Assembly: GCA_945862035.1 (NCBI GenBank)
Contig: CAMAXB010000009.1
Location: 1 to 24,225, forward strand
Reading direction: 5' to 3'
DNA from: Opitutus sp. GAS368
Lineage (GTDB): Bacteria; Verrucomicrobiota; Verrucomicrobiia; Opitutales; Opitutaceae
Length of the DNA stretch: 24,225 nucleotides
Shown here: positions 9,189 through 17,014 of the stretch, piece by piece
Layout: the number at the start of each line of letters is the position of its first letter
Numbering within the stretch: the stretch's first letter is position 1
Program-made: the position numbers and the translations under genes
Notes under the pieces: model-generated
The model's database searches: none
What the model saw: the letters and a program-made list of their open reading frames with translations, nothing else
What the model was told of the DNA's origin: nothing

Positions 9189-9229
9189 GTCAAAGCCAAT
9201 GCCGCCGAGGGCGGCGGTGTGGCTTTGAC
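9189..9229. repeat. Palindromic (REP-like) element
   Basis: A 10-bp perfect outer stem (GTCAAAGCCA / TGGCTTTGAC) and a 5-bp inner CCGCC/GGCGG stem enclose a 6-nt loop. It lies 30 bp upstream of the following gene. Its shape fits a dispersed REP-type palindrome; copy number in the genome is not visible from here. Confidence 0.5.
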
Positions 9230-9259
9230 GGGGCGGTCCCGCCGTGGCAGAACGGCCGA

Positions 9260-9739
9260 GTGAACTTCCTTTTCCGCACCGCGATCGTTGGGCTCGCCCT
9301 GCTGGGCGCAGCGTTCGCCGCCGAGCCGTCCAAACCGGGCGACCGGTTGGAGCCCTTCGCAACACGGGATCAGCACGACCCGTCGTACCGCCTCGCCCCG
9401 GGTGTCCGCACCGTGATCGTGGGTTTTGCCATGGGCTCGGGTCAGGACACCAACCGTTATCCGGGGAAACAGCCCGCCGGGTTTCCGGCGGACCACCACG
9501 TGGTGTTCGGTGCCAACATCCACGACATGTCCGGCGTGGGGCGAATGTTTGCCCTGCCCAAGAGGAAGAAATACCCCCATCGCATTCTCCTGGCGGACGC
9601 GGAGCACTTCCTCGACCGCCACCCCAGTCAAAAGGACCGGCTGACCGTGTTCACCCTGGACCCGGCCGGAAAACTCGAGGCGATCCGTTTCGTGAATCCC
9701 GAGAGGAAAATGGCGTCGATCTTTGCCCCCAAGCCATGA
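9260..9739 (+). CDS. Small exported protein, possibly thioredoxin-like
   Basis: This 159-aa protein starts with GTG. It has an N-terminal signal peptide (NFLFRTAIVGLALLGAAFA, cleavage likely near AFA-AE). The mature part begins PGDRLEPFATRDQHDPSYRL and continues with TVIVGFAMGSGQ, which resembles exported thioredoxin/peroxiredoxin-fold proteins that lack a CxxC motif. The mature part contains no cysteine, so no thiol chemistry is expected. Function is unknown. The alternative upstream frame crosses the palindromic element and is not convincing. The stop overlaps the sufE-like ATG (ATGA), so the two are translationally coupled. Confidence 0.75.
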   Translation: MNFLFRTAIVGLALLGAAFAAEPSKPGDRLEPFATRDQHDPSYRLAPGVRTVIVGFAMGSGQDTNRYPGKQPAGFPADHHVVFGANIHDMSGVGRMFALPKRKKYPHRILLADAEHFLDRHPSQKDRLTVFTLDPAGKLEAIRFVNPERKMASIFAPKP

Positions 9740-10158
9740 CCTTGGCCGAAAAACGTGCGGGGTTGCTCGAGGACTATTCTTTCATTGAAAACCGCCAGGA
9801 GCGACTTGCCGCGGTGGTCGACCGGGCGCGCCGGCTTCCCCCGCTGGCCGAGGGCGAGCGGGTCGACGCCAATCGCGTCACCGGCTGCATCTCGCAGGTC
9901 TGGGTCGTGTGCAGCCTCGAGGCGGACCGCTGCCAGTTTCGCTGTGATGCGGACGGACCCCTGGTCAAGGGCCTCGTGGCGTTCCTGTGCGAACTCCACA
10001 CGGGAGCCACGCCCACCGAGATCGTCGCGGACACCACCGACCTGCTGGCCGAGCTCGGCTTGCTGCGCGACTTGACCCCAACCCGGCAGAATGGCCTGGC
10101 CGCCGTGCGCGCCCGGATCCGCGCGTTCGCGGAATCGGCCCTGCCGCCGACGCCGTGA
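9736..10158 (+). CDS. sufE: SufE/CsdE-family cysteine desulfurase sulfur acceptor
   Basis: This 140-aa cytoplasmic protein has the normal SufE length. The reactive cysteine is Cys51 in VTGCISQVWV, matching the family motif in which this Cys accepts a persulfide from SufS or CsdA. SufE stimulates the desulfurase and passes sulfur on for Fe-S assembly. No suf operon genes are near. tcdA (csdL) lies just beyond the next gene, and in E. coli CsdE works with CsdA and TcdA/CsdL, so this copy could be CsdE-like. Its start overlaps the previous stop. Confidence 0.92.
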   Translation: MTLAEKRAGLLEDYSFIENRQERLAAVVDRARRLPPLAEGERVDANRVTGCISQVWVVCSLEADRCQFRCDADGPLVKGLVAFLCELHTGATPTEIVADTTDLLAELGLLRDLTPTRQNGLAAVRARIRAFAESALPPTP

Positions 10159-10171
10159 TCGGCCCCCGCCG

Positions 10172-11020
10172 GTGTACCTCGACGCCCACAACCATCTTCA
10201 CGACGCCACCCTTCGGCCCCACCTCGGGCGGATCGCCGGTCAGCTCGCTCGCCTCGGACTGAAGGCCGCCATCGTGAATGGAACCTGCGAGGACGACTGG
10301 CCCGCCGTATCCCGTCTCGCCCGACAACATCCGTGGGTCCGGCCGAGTTATGGCGTGCATCCCTGGGACGCCGGGAACCGCTCGCCCGCCTGGATGGGCC
10401 GGCTGCGCCAGATTCTCCTGGAGGAACCCGGGGCCGCCGTGGGTGAGATCGGAATCGATCGCTGGATGACCGACGCCGCCCGGCCGGATGACGCCCGGCT
10501 CCTCGGCCTGCGCCGCGCGCCCTTAACCGAACAGATCGAGGTCTTCCTCGAGCAGTACGCCCTCGCCCGGGAGCTTGATCGCCCCGCCACGCTGCACTGT
10601 CTGCAAGCCTGGGGCGCGCTCGACGATCTCCTGCGGAGCAACCCGGCCCCGGCGCGGGGCTTTCTGATCCATGCCTACAGCGGCCCGCGGGAAATGGTCC
10701 GGAGTTTCGCGGAGCAGGGCGCCTACTTTTCGTTCAACGGCGGATTTCTCGACCCCCGCAAGGAGGCGATTCGCGACGCTTTTCGGTCTGTCCCAGCGGA
10801 CCGCCTGCTGGTTGAAACCGATGCGCCCGCGATGCTGCCGCCGACGCCGTGGCGGACCCATCGTCTGCCGCCCGCGCCCGACGGCACCGCCCTGAACCAC
10901 CCGGGAAACATTGAGGCCGCCTACGCCGGGCTCGCTGCATTGCGCGGACTCCCCGTCGCGGACCTCGCCGCGCAGGTCGCGACCAACTTCAAGCGCCTTT
11001 TCGGTGCAGGAGCAGGTTGA
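10172..11020 (+). CDS. TatD-family metal-dependent hydrolase
   Basis: This 282-aa amidohydrolase-fold protein has the full TatD metal-binding set: H6-x-H8 (DAHNHLHD), Glu92 in VGEIGIDRW, His142 in TLHCLQAWG, His167 in IHAYSG and Asp217 in VETDAPAM. TatD proteins are DNases or 3'-exonucleases with roles in repair and RNA quality control; the exact substrate here is unknown. The start is taken as GTG at 10172 because the family begins with the metal motif and upstream in-frame residues overlap sufE. Its 3' end overlaps the convergent tcdA gene by 32 bp, so the two transcripts are complementary at their ends. Confidence 0.9.
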   Translation: MYLDAHNHLHDATLRPHLGRIAGQLARLGLKAAIVNGTCEDDWPAVSRLARQHPWVRPSYGVHPWDAGNRSPAWMGRLRQILLEEPGAAVGEIGIDRWMTDAARPDDARLLGLRRAPLTEQIEVFLEQYALARELDRPATLHCLQAWGALDDLLRSNPAPARGFLIHAYSGPREMVRSFAEQGAYFSFNGGFLDPRKEAIRDAFRSVPADRLLVETDAPAMLPPTPWRTHRLPPAPDGTALNHPGNIEAAYAGLAALRGLPVADLAAQVATNFKRLFGAGAG

Positions 11021-11780
11021 CCGCCTCCTGCGCCGCAACCAGGCCGAAGGCGCCGGTCACGAATACCGCCGTACCAAAGCCGGTGGCGCAGTCGAGGCGC
11101 AGGTTTCCGCCGGGCTCCGGCGTCGCCGCACAGGTGCCATCCGCCCACGGAAAGACCGGCTTCTCGGCGGACCAGACGCAGCGAACGCCATAGCGATTGC
11201 CCTCGCCCCCCGCAAATCCGTGATCCCGGCGGAGCTTCTTGCGCACCATCCGCAGCAGGTCGTCCTGCGTCGATTCCCCGAGGTCCGCCGCACGGATCTG
11301 CGTGGCATCGCGCTTGCCGCCGGCCCCTCCGACCGTGACGCACGCAATCGCGTGCCGGGCACAGGAGGCGATCAGGAGCGCCTTGTGCGACATGAGGTCG
11401 ACCGCGTCGATGACCACGTCAAACCCCGGCTCCAGCAGCCTTGCCGCCGTCGCGGCGGTGAAGAATTCCGATATCACCACAACCCGGCAGGAGGGATTGA
11501 TGGCCCGCACCCGCTCGGCGAGCACCACTCCCTTGGGTCGGCCGATGTTGCCTTCGATCGCGGGCAGCTGGCGGTTCACGTTCGTGATGCACACCTCGTC
11601 CAGATCAATCAGGGTAATCGCGCCGATGCCGCTGCGGGCCAGCCCTTCCACCGTCCACGAGCCCACCCCCCCCAGACCGACCACGGCCACGTGCGCGGAC
11701 TGCAGCCGCGGCAGCGCGGCCGTGCCCAGCAGCCGGGCTAGGGCGCCAAAACGTTCCAGGTAGTCGGGATCCAATGCCAT
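10989..11780 (-). CDS. tcdA: tRNA threonylcarbamoyladenosine dehydratase (TcdA/CsdL)
   Basis: This 263-aa E1-like enzyme of the ThiF/MoeB superfamily dehydrates t6A37 of tRNA to cyclic ct6A, using ATP. The nucleotide-binding motif VVGLGGVGSW is at about 33-42, followed by LIDLDEVCITNVNRQ, typical of TcdA. IDAVDLMSHKALL and the C-terminal GFGTAVFVTGAFGLVAAQ also fit. The ATG at 11780 starts MALDPDYLERFGALARLLG, the family N-terminus; the longer frame is rejected. It is last in the minus-strand directon, 72 bp after the nadR-like gene, and overlaps tatD convergently. Confidence 0.93.
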   Translation of the reverse strand: MALDPDYLERFGALARLLGTAALPRLQSAHVAVVGLGGVGSWTVEGLARSGIGAITLIDLDEVCITNVNRQLPAIEGNIGRPKGVVLAERVRAINPSCRVVVISEFFTAATAARLLEPGFDVVIDAVDLMSHKALLIASCARHAIACVTVGGAGGKRDATQIRAADLGESTQDDLLRMVRKKLRRDHGFAGGEGNRYGVRCVWSAEKPVFPWADGTCAATPEPGGNLRLDCATGFGTAVFVTGAFGLVAAQEAVNLLLHRKGA

Positions 11781-11831
11781 GCGTCCCGAAGCGAGGACCA
11801 ATCCTCCCCCGCATGGCAACACCGCACTGGG

Positions 11832-11859
11832 GCCGTGGAGCCGGCCGGCGCCTCACGGC
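11832..11859 (-). terminator. Hairpin at the 3' end of the nadR-like gene
   Basis: An inverted repeat (GCCGTGGAG / CTCACGGC, one bulged base) brackets the stop codon of the kinase gene, with a GC-rich loop. It has no T-run, so termination before tcdA is only a possibility. Confidence 0.3.
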
Positions 11860-12395
11860 TCGATCAGCCCGCTCACGGCGGCGATCGCCTGCGCCTCCCG
11901 TTGCGCCCAGTCGCCGTGGATTCGCCGCCGCGGCAGGGCCCGAACCTCAAGGGTTTCCCACCAGAGTCGCCGGCCCCGCTCGCGGCCGGCCGGGTCCGGG
12001 AAACACCGCTGGGGATCCGGCTCGAACGGCAGATCCGTGTCGCAGAAAAGATAAAGCGAGTAGCGCTTCGCCCGCACGTCGGCCTCCGCCCGAACCCACG
12101 CAGGGCAATGGCCGGGGAAAAGGAGGTCGGCCCAGAGCACATTCGTTAAAAGGTCGGTGTCGGAAAACATGACCCGACGGGCCCGCGCAGCCGCCGCTTC
12201 TTCGGCGGCAATCTGGCCGCGGGCAATCTCCGCAAGATCCGCCGCGACGATCCGGCCCGCCCGCGCATCCCAGAAGGCGCGCACGAACTCAGGGGCCCAC
12301 GGCTCCCCGAAGTGCAGCGCGAGGCGTTCGGCCAGTCTGCTCTTGCCGGTCGACTCGGGGCCGAAAAGCGCGATGCGAATCGGCCCGTCAGGCAT
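11853..12395 (-). CDS. NadR-like nicotinamide riboside kinase / AAA-type P-loop protein
   Basis: This 180-aa protein has a Walker A (GPESTGKS, residues 12-19) in the style of the C-terminal ribosylnicotinamide kinase domain of NadR. Next come PEFVRAFWDAR, corresponding to the PEYAR motif, and later FSDTDLLTN and LFCDTDLPFEPD. It lacks the NadR repressor and adenylyltransferase domains. It probably phosphorylates nicotinamide riboside to NMN, trapping substrate brought in by PnuC. It overlaps pnuC by 8 bp, the classic pairing for this salvage route. Substrate specificity is inferred from this pairing. Confidence 0.88.
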   Translation of the reverse strand: MPDGPIRIALFGPESTGKSRLAERLALHFGEPWAPEFVRAFWDARAGRIVAADLAEIARGQIAAEEAAAARARRVMFSDTDLLTNVLWADLLFPGHCPAWVRAEADVRAKRYSLYLFCDTDLPFEPDPQRCFPDPAGRERGRRLWWETLEVRALPRRRIHGDWAQREAQAIAAVSGLIEP

Positions 12396-12978
12396 GGCCC
12401 GCCTCCCGCTCTACCGCCAAGGAAGCACGCCAGGCCCGCCAACCCCACACGGCCAGGCCGAGAAACACGAGATAGAGACCCGCCGTCAGGCGAAGATCCT
12501 TCGTCCAATAGACGCCCACCGCGACCACGTTGACGATGATCCAGCCCAGCCAGCACTCGAGGATCTTGCGCGCCTGCAGCCACTGGGCCGCCACGCTGAA
12601 CATCAGGATAAAGGCATCCCAGTGCGGCAGGGCCGCGTCGGTCGAGCGACGCATGAACTCCCCCCACCCCGCGGTGGCCACCAAGCCGCCGAGGCCGAGC
12701 GTGACCGCCGCCGGGACCGACAGTCGGGTGACCGGGAGCTCGGGCGCCACCCGGGCCGGGTCGCGCCGGGCCTGATGCCAGTGCCACCAGCCATAGCCCT
12801 GCAGCCCGATGAAGATCAGCTGCAGGATTGAGTCGGAATACAGCCGGGCCTCAAAAAAAATCCAAGCGTAGAGCGACACCTGCACCAGCCCAACCGGCCA
12901 ACCCCAGATGGACTGGCGGATCATCAACCCGACGCCCAGGACGCCAAGGATTGTTCCAGCGATCTCCAGCGCGCTCAT
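12388..12978 (-). CDS. pnuC: Nicotinamide riboside transporter PnuC
   Basis: This 196-aa membrane protein has about seven hydrophobic segments and the PnuC core WGWPVGLVQVSLYAWIFFEA, then LYSDSILQLIFIGLQGYGWW. The C-terminal half has QARKILECWLGWIIVNVVAV, also characteristic. PnuC is a SWEET-like facilitator of nicotinamide riboside; the adjacent kinase gene supplies phosphorylation trapping. The ATG at 12978 overlaps the hslO stop (ATGA), and the 3' end overlaps the kinase gene. Only the first of these joints makes the unusual link with a redox chaperone. Confidence 0.93.
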   Translation of the reverse strand: MSALEIAGTILGVLGVGLMIRQSIWGWPVGLVQVSLYAWIFFEARLYSDSILQLIFIGLQGYGWWHWHQARRDPARVAPELPVTRLSVPAAVTLGLGGLVATAGWGEFMRRSTDAALPHWDAFILMFSVAAQWLQARKILECWLGWIIVNVVAVGVYWTKDLRLTAGLYLVFLGLAVWGWRAWRASLAVEREAGHA

Positions 12979-13787
12979 GCGGCGGGGCCCGAGCCGGAAA
13001 CGTAGGCCTCCATGGCCTCGCGCGTGACTGCGTGCCGGGCGCCACACCGCGGGCAGCGGATCTCCAGCGTCTCGCCACCCCCGAAAAGATCCTCCGGGTC
13101 GCTGCGAAAGGCCGTCGCCAGCACCTGCAGCATCCGCGGCTGATTGCACCCGCAGTGCCAGCGCTGGATGCGGCGCTCCATCAGCACGACCGTCTCCGTC
13201 GCCTCCAAGGTGGCGAGACGCGCGTCGGTCAGCCCGCGGAGCCAGGCCCCATCACAGTCGGGGTGCTCGACCGCGAGCACGAAAGACTCCTCCCCGACGG
13301 CGAACGCCCGGGCGATCCGTTGCTCGCTCTGCCGGTAGAAGGCCTCCAACGCCGCAAACGGATCCGCCCCCGCGAACGCCACCGTGCTACGCCGCTTGGG
13401 TTGGTCCCCGCAGACAACGTCAGCGTAGAACAGGTTCTCGGGGAGCACGCGGACATTCTCGTCGAAGATCCGGCCGGTCACGGCGCCCGTCTCATTGTCG
13501 CCGGTCAGGAAAACGTTAAGCAGCGGCTCCTGGAAATTCAGGGTCCACGCCGTGAGCTCCTTCCATGGGCGCGTCGCCGCGTGGAGGACGAACGCGGCGA
13601 GCGCGCGTTTGAAGACGGCATCATGCGCCGGAGCGGGGCGGAACTGCTGGTCGGCCAGATGCAGGTAATAGTCGACGTAGAGCTCGGCAAAGTCCGCCGT
13701 CGCCAGCAGCACGTTCCGGCTGCGCACGAAGTAGGTGCGCACCTCAAGGCCGCTGGCGGCAGGATTGACGGGCGTGGAGTCGGGCAT
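12975..13787 (-). CDS. hslO: Hsp33 redox-regulated chaperone
   Basis: This 270-aa cytoplasmic holdase is activated by oxidation. The zinc/redox switch is intact: C212-x-C214 (HCGCNQ) and C245-x-x-C248 (RCPRCG). Upstream, the substrate-binding core includes the family-like TGDNETGAVTGRIFDE segment and the Glu/Gln-rich FYRQSEQRI helix. Hsp33 protects unfolding proteins during oxidative or bleach stress. It is 57 bp downstream of msrA, another oxidative-damage gene, and its stop overlaps the pnuC start. Confidence 0.93.
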   Translation of the reverse strand: MPDSTPVNPAASGLEVRTYFVRSRNVLLATADFAELYVDYYLHLADQQFRPAPAHDAVFKRALAAFVLHAATRPWKELTAWTLNFQEPLLNVFLTGDNETGAVTGRIFDENVRVLPENLFYADVVCGDQPKRRSTVAFAGADPFAALEAFYRQSEQRIARAFAVGEESFVLAVEHPDCDGAWLRGLTDARLATLEATETVVLMERRIQRWHCGCNQPRMLQVLATAFRSDPEDLFGGGETLEIRCPRCGARHAVTREAMEAYVSGSGPAA

Positions 13788-13799
13788 CGGGGCAATGAG

Positions 13800-13817
13800 A
13801 ACGGGGATTCTCCCGTT
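13800..13817 (-). terminator. Weak hairpin after msrA
   Basis: A 6-bp stem (AACGGG/CCCGTT) with a 6-nt loop lies in the 57-bp msrA-hslO gap. No T-run follows, so it is at best a partial terminator or a stabilising 3' hairpin. Confidence 0.25.
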
Positions 13818-13844
13818 GTCGAACCCCGCCCGCGAACCGTCGCG

Positions 13845-14438
13845 CTAACGGCCGCTAACCACGGGCAGCTTCCTGAGCTTATCGATCTTGGGCTTGATCA
13901 CCACCCGGCAATAGCCGGCCGAGGGATTTTTCCGGTAGTAGTCCTGGTGGTCGTCCTCGGCCCGATAAAAGCGCGCCAGCGGGGCGAGTTCCGTGACAAT
14001 CTTCCCGCCCCACGCGGGATTGGCGCGGGCCAGCGAGGCCTCCGCCGCGGCCCGCTGGGCCTCATCCGCATAAAGGATGACGGAGCGATACTGGGTGCCC
14101 GCGTCCGCGCCCTGACGGTTGAGGGTGGTTGGATCGTGGATCTCCCAGAAAAAATCGAGCAGGGTTTCGAGCGCGACCTCGCCCGGATCGAACGCGATGC
14201 GGATGACTTCCGCATGCCCGGTGGTGCCGCCGCACACTTCCTCGTACGTGGGATTCAGGTGGGTGCCGCCCGCATAGCCGCTGACCACCGACTTCACGCC
14301 CGGCAGGAGTTCATAGGCGGCCTCGGTGCACCAGAAGCAGCCGCCCCCCACGACGAGGGTTTCGTTCTTGCGGTCGGCGGCGGTCGTTTCGGTGGTCATC
14401 AGGAGGCAGAGGGTTAGCGCAAGCCAGGCGGTTCTCAT
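13845..14438 (-). CDS. msrA: Peptide-methionine (S)-S-oxide reductase MsrA, exported form
   Basis: This 197-aa enzyme reduces methionine-S-sulfoxide in proteins. The catalytic motif GGCFWCTEA gives Cys34 as the nucleophile, and Cys177 (SAGYCRVV) is in the position of a resolving cysteine. Other family marks are SGYAGG, NPTYEEVCGGTTGHAEV and the Tyr/Asp-rich DHQDYYRKNP. The first about 21 residues (MRTAWLALTLCLLMTTETTA) look like a signal peptide, so the enzyme is probably periplasmic. It sits 56 bp after ettA and 57 bp before hslO in a same-strand run. Confidence 0.95.
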   Translation of the reverse strand: MRTAWLALTLCLLMTTETTAADRKNETLVVGGGCFWCTEAAYELLPGVKSVVSGYAGGTHLNPTYEEVCGGTTGHAEVIRIAFDPGEVALETLLDFFWEIHDPTTLNRQGADAGTQYRSVILYADEAQRAAAEASLARANPAWGGKIVTELAPLARFYRAEDDHQDYYRKNPSAGYCRVVIKPKIDKLRKLPVVSGR

Positions 14439-14494
14439 GGGCGGGATTTACCCCGCACCGTACCGCGAACCCCGCTTTGCGCAACCCCTCCGGA

Positions 14495-16183
14495 CTACCC
14501 GCGGCTGAGCTTGCGGTATTTGATGCGGTGCGGCTGATCCGCATCCTTGCCCTTGCGACGGCGAAAATCCTCCAAGTAAGCGGTGTAATTGCCCGCGAAC
14601 CAGTGGACGTAACTCTCTCCCTCGAACGCCATGATGTGGGTCGCAATGCGGTCGAGGAACCAGCGGTCGTGGGAGATGATCACGGCACAGCCCGCAAAAT
14701 TCTCGAGGCCCTCTTCCAAGGCGCGGATCGAGTTCACATCGAGATCATTGGTCGGCTCGTCGAGCAGGATGAGATTGGCCCCGCTCTTGAGGACGCGCGC
14801 CAGGAGGACGCGGTTGCGCTCGCCGCCGGAGAGGACACCAACCTTTTTCTGCTGGTCCGCGCCGACGAAACCAAACTGGGCGCAGTAGGCCCGGCTGTTC
14901 ACCGTGCGAGCGCCGAGCGGCATCATCTCCTGGCCATCGCTGATCACTTCCCAGATCGTCCGTTCATTCTGGAGCGAGTCGCGCGACTGCTCGACGTAGG
15001 CCGACTTAACGGTGTCGCCTACGCGGAAGGCGCCGCCATCGGGCTGCTCAAGTCCGGTGATCAGGCGAAACAGCGTGGTCTTGCCCGCACCGTTGGGTCC
15101 AATGATCCCCACGATGCCACCGGGCGGCAGGGAGAATGACAGGTTCTCGTAAAGCAGCTTGTCGCCGTAGGCCTTCGTCACGCCCTGCGCCTCGACGACC
15201 AAAGTGCCCAGCCGCGGACCGGGGGGGATGATGATCTCGAATTTCCGCTCCTGCTCCGCGACATCCTGCTTGAGCATGGACTCGTACGCATTGATGCGCG
15301 CCTGGCCCTTGGCCTGCCGGGCCTTCGCGCCGGATCGAATCCACTCGAGCTCACGCGCCATCGCCTTCTGGCGCCGGTCTTCCGTGCGCTGCTCGACGGC
15401 GAGGCGCTTCTGCTTCTGTTCGAGCCACTCCGAATAGTTTCCTTTCCACGGAATGCCATGACCGCGGTCCAGTTCGAGGATCCAGCCGGCGACATTGTCG
15501 AGGAAGTAGCGATCATGGGTGACCGCGATCACGGTGCCCTCGTAGCGGGCCAGATGCTGCTCCAGCCAGTTCACGCTGTCGGCATCGAGGTGATTGGTGG
15601 GCTCGTCGAGCAACAGGATCTCGGGTTTCTGCAGCAGCAGCCGCGCCAGCGCGACCCGCCGTCGTTCGCCGCCGGACAACTGATCGACGACTGCATCGGG
15701 CGGCGGGCAGCGGAGCGCGTCCATGGCCTGCTCGACCATCGGCGCGATGTCCCAGGCGCCGAGCGCCTCGATCCTGGCCTGGAGCTTGGCCTGTTCGTCG
15801 GCCACCTTGTCCCGCGCTGCATCATCCTCGGCCGCCGCCAGCTCGTCCCAGGAAGCGTCGTAGGCCGCGGTGAGCTCGGTCAGGTGCTTGACGCCCTCCT
15901 CGACACAGGAGCGGACCGTCGCACCTGCTGAAAGCGGCGGCTCCTGCTCCAGCAGCCCCACCCGGTAACCAGGTTCAAACGCCACGTGGCCGTCGAACTC
16001 CTTGTCGCGCCCGGCGAGAATGCGCATCAGGGAAGACTTGCCCGACCCGTTCAAACCGAGGACCCCGATCTTCGCGCCGAAATAGAAGGAGAGCGAGATG
16101 TCGCGGAGGATTTCCTTGCGTTCGATCTTCTTCGATACGCCGATCATCGAGAAGATCACCTTGGGTTCTTCGGGCTTGGCCAT
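14495..16183 (-). CDS. ettA: ABC-F ATPase, energy-dependent translational throttle protein EttA
   Basis: This 562-aa soluble protein has two ABC ATPase domains and no membrane segments. First domain: Walker A GLNGSGKS (43-50), signature LSGGERRRVALARLLLQ, and Walker B LLLDEPTNHLD. A charged linker (PtIM) follows, with SEWLEQKQKRLAVEQ. Second domain: GPNGAGKTTL, LSGGERNRVLLARVLKSG and LILLDEPTNDLD. The RIKYRKLSRG tail and total length fit EttA, which binds the ribosomal E site and gates elongation in response to the ATP/ADP ratio. The ATG at 16183 (MAKPEEPKVIFSM) is the family start; the longer frame is rejected. It heads the minus-strand run. Confidence 0.93.
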   Translation of the reverse strand: MAKPEEPKVIFSMIGVSKKIERKEILRDISLSFYFGAKIGVLGLNGSGKSSLMRILAGRDKEFDGHVAFEPGYRVGLLEQEPPLSAGATVRSCVEEGVKHLTELTAAYDASWDELAAAEDDAARDKVADEQAKLQARIEALGAWDIAPMVEQAMDALRCPPPDAVVDQLSGGERRRVALARLLLQKPEILLLDEPTNHLDADSVNWLEQHLARYEGTVIAVTHDRYFLDNVAGWILELDRGHGIPWKGNYSEWLEQKQKRLAVEQRTEDRRQKAMARELEWIRSGAKARQAKGQARINAYESMLKQDVAEQERKFEIIIPPGPRLGTLVVEAQGVTKAYGDKLLYENLSFSLPPGGIVGIIGPNGAGKTTLFRLITGLEQPDGGAFRVGDTVKSAYVEQSRDSLQNERTIWEVISDGQEMMPLGARTVNSRAYCAQFGFVGADQQKKVGVLSGGERNRVLLARVLKSGANLILLDEPTNDLDVNSIRALEEGLENFAGCAVIISHDRWFLDRIATHIMAFEGESYVHWFAGNYTAYLEDFRRRKGKDADQPHRIKYRKLSRG

Positions 16184-16635
16184 GACTGGCAGGAGACAGG
16201 GCGCGCCCGCCCTCCGCAAGCCCGCCGGTTCCCCCAACTTCCAGCGAAGGGTCGCCCGATCCTGCTCCGCCAGGGAGCTCAGGGCCTCGCTCCGCGTCGT
16301 CGCGCACAGGCCAGCCGGCGGGCGCACGCCACCACACACCGCAGGCCGCGCCGGCCGTCCGAACGGAGCACAGCGGCCGTCCTCGCCCCATTGCACACCG
16401 GGACTCCCGGCCGGCTTACCCTGCGGCGCTCCGGAAGTCGGCGACGTGTTCCACGGGGCAATCCAGCGGGCGGCACGCCAGCAGACTCAGGCCGGCCCAA
16501 GCATGAGCCCTTTCCCTCGCGAGGCCATGCCGGCGTAAGCTCGCGAAACTTTCCTGCGCCACGTGGGCGACCCGTTTTTGCTCGAGCGATCACCCCGCCG
16601 CTTTTGCGTGATTATTTCGCCCTTACCACATTTTT

Positions 16636-16648
16636 GCTAATTATTAGC
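16636..16648. promoter_or_regulatory. AT-rich palindrome, possible operator
   Basis: GCTAAT-T-ATTAGC is a perfect 13-nt inverted repeat around one base, inside the AT-rich island. It has the size of a half-turn-symmetric regulator site. Confidence 0.35.
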
Positions 16649-16751
16649 ATCAAAATCGGGGCGCGTAAAGATGCGCTCCAAGGCGCTCAGTCAGGTGCGG
16701 GAGGAGTGTTTAACCTTACTTTAATTTTTCCCCGCCAGCATTAATTGATTA

Positions 16752-16765
16752 TTATTTGCAAATAA
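16752..16765. promoter_or_regulatory. AT-rich palindrome, possible operator
   Basis: TTATTTGCAAATAA is a perfect 14-bp palindrome in the AT-rich island, 250 bp upstream of the thioesterase start. No regulator gene lies nearby. Confidence 0.35.
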
Positions 16766-17014
16766 GCTGGAGTTTCTGTTTTTCCCGCTGCTCGGCATAA
16801 TCAATTCTATTCCCGCTCCCTGCTCGTCGCCCTCGCGGCTCTTGCGAGCTAGACCACGGTTTCCGCGCAGACCCACGCGATTATGGCCGGCACGCGGCGC
16901 CCGCTTTCCCAGAGGGCCCGAGGCCCATTCGATCCGACGTCCCGAACGCACTGACCAAATTATTGCGGGACGCCTTTGACGAGCCCGGCGAATTCGGCTT
17001 CACTCGCTCCTCAG

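Larger units (their letters stand above)
16184..17014. other. 831-bp divergent intergenic region with an AT-rich island
   Basis: No convincing gene is seen between ettA and the thioesterase. Positions 16184-16590 are GC-rich. About 16600-16810 is strikingly AT-rich for this window and carries two palindromes, listed separately. The short open frames here lack protein-like character. The region should hold the promoters of both flanking genes. Confidence 0.6.

Noticed and set aside
10523..11038. 171-codon minus-strand frame opposite tatD
   Set aside because: tatD on the plus strand has all metal ligands; this frame has no recognisable features.
16721..16951. 76-codon minus-strand frame in the ettA-thioesterase gap
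   Set aside because: Composition changes abruptly along it with the AT-rich island; no start context or domain supports a gene.
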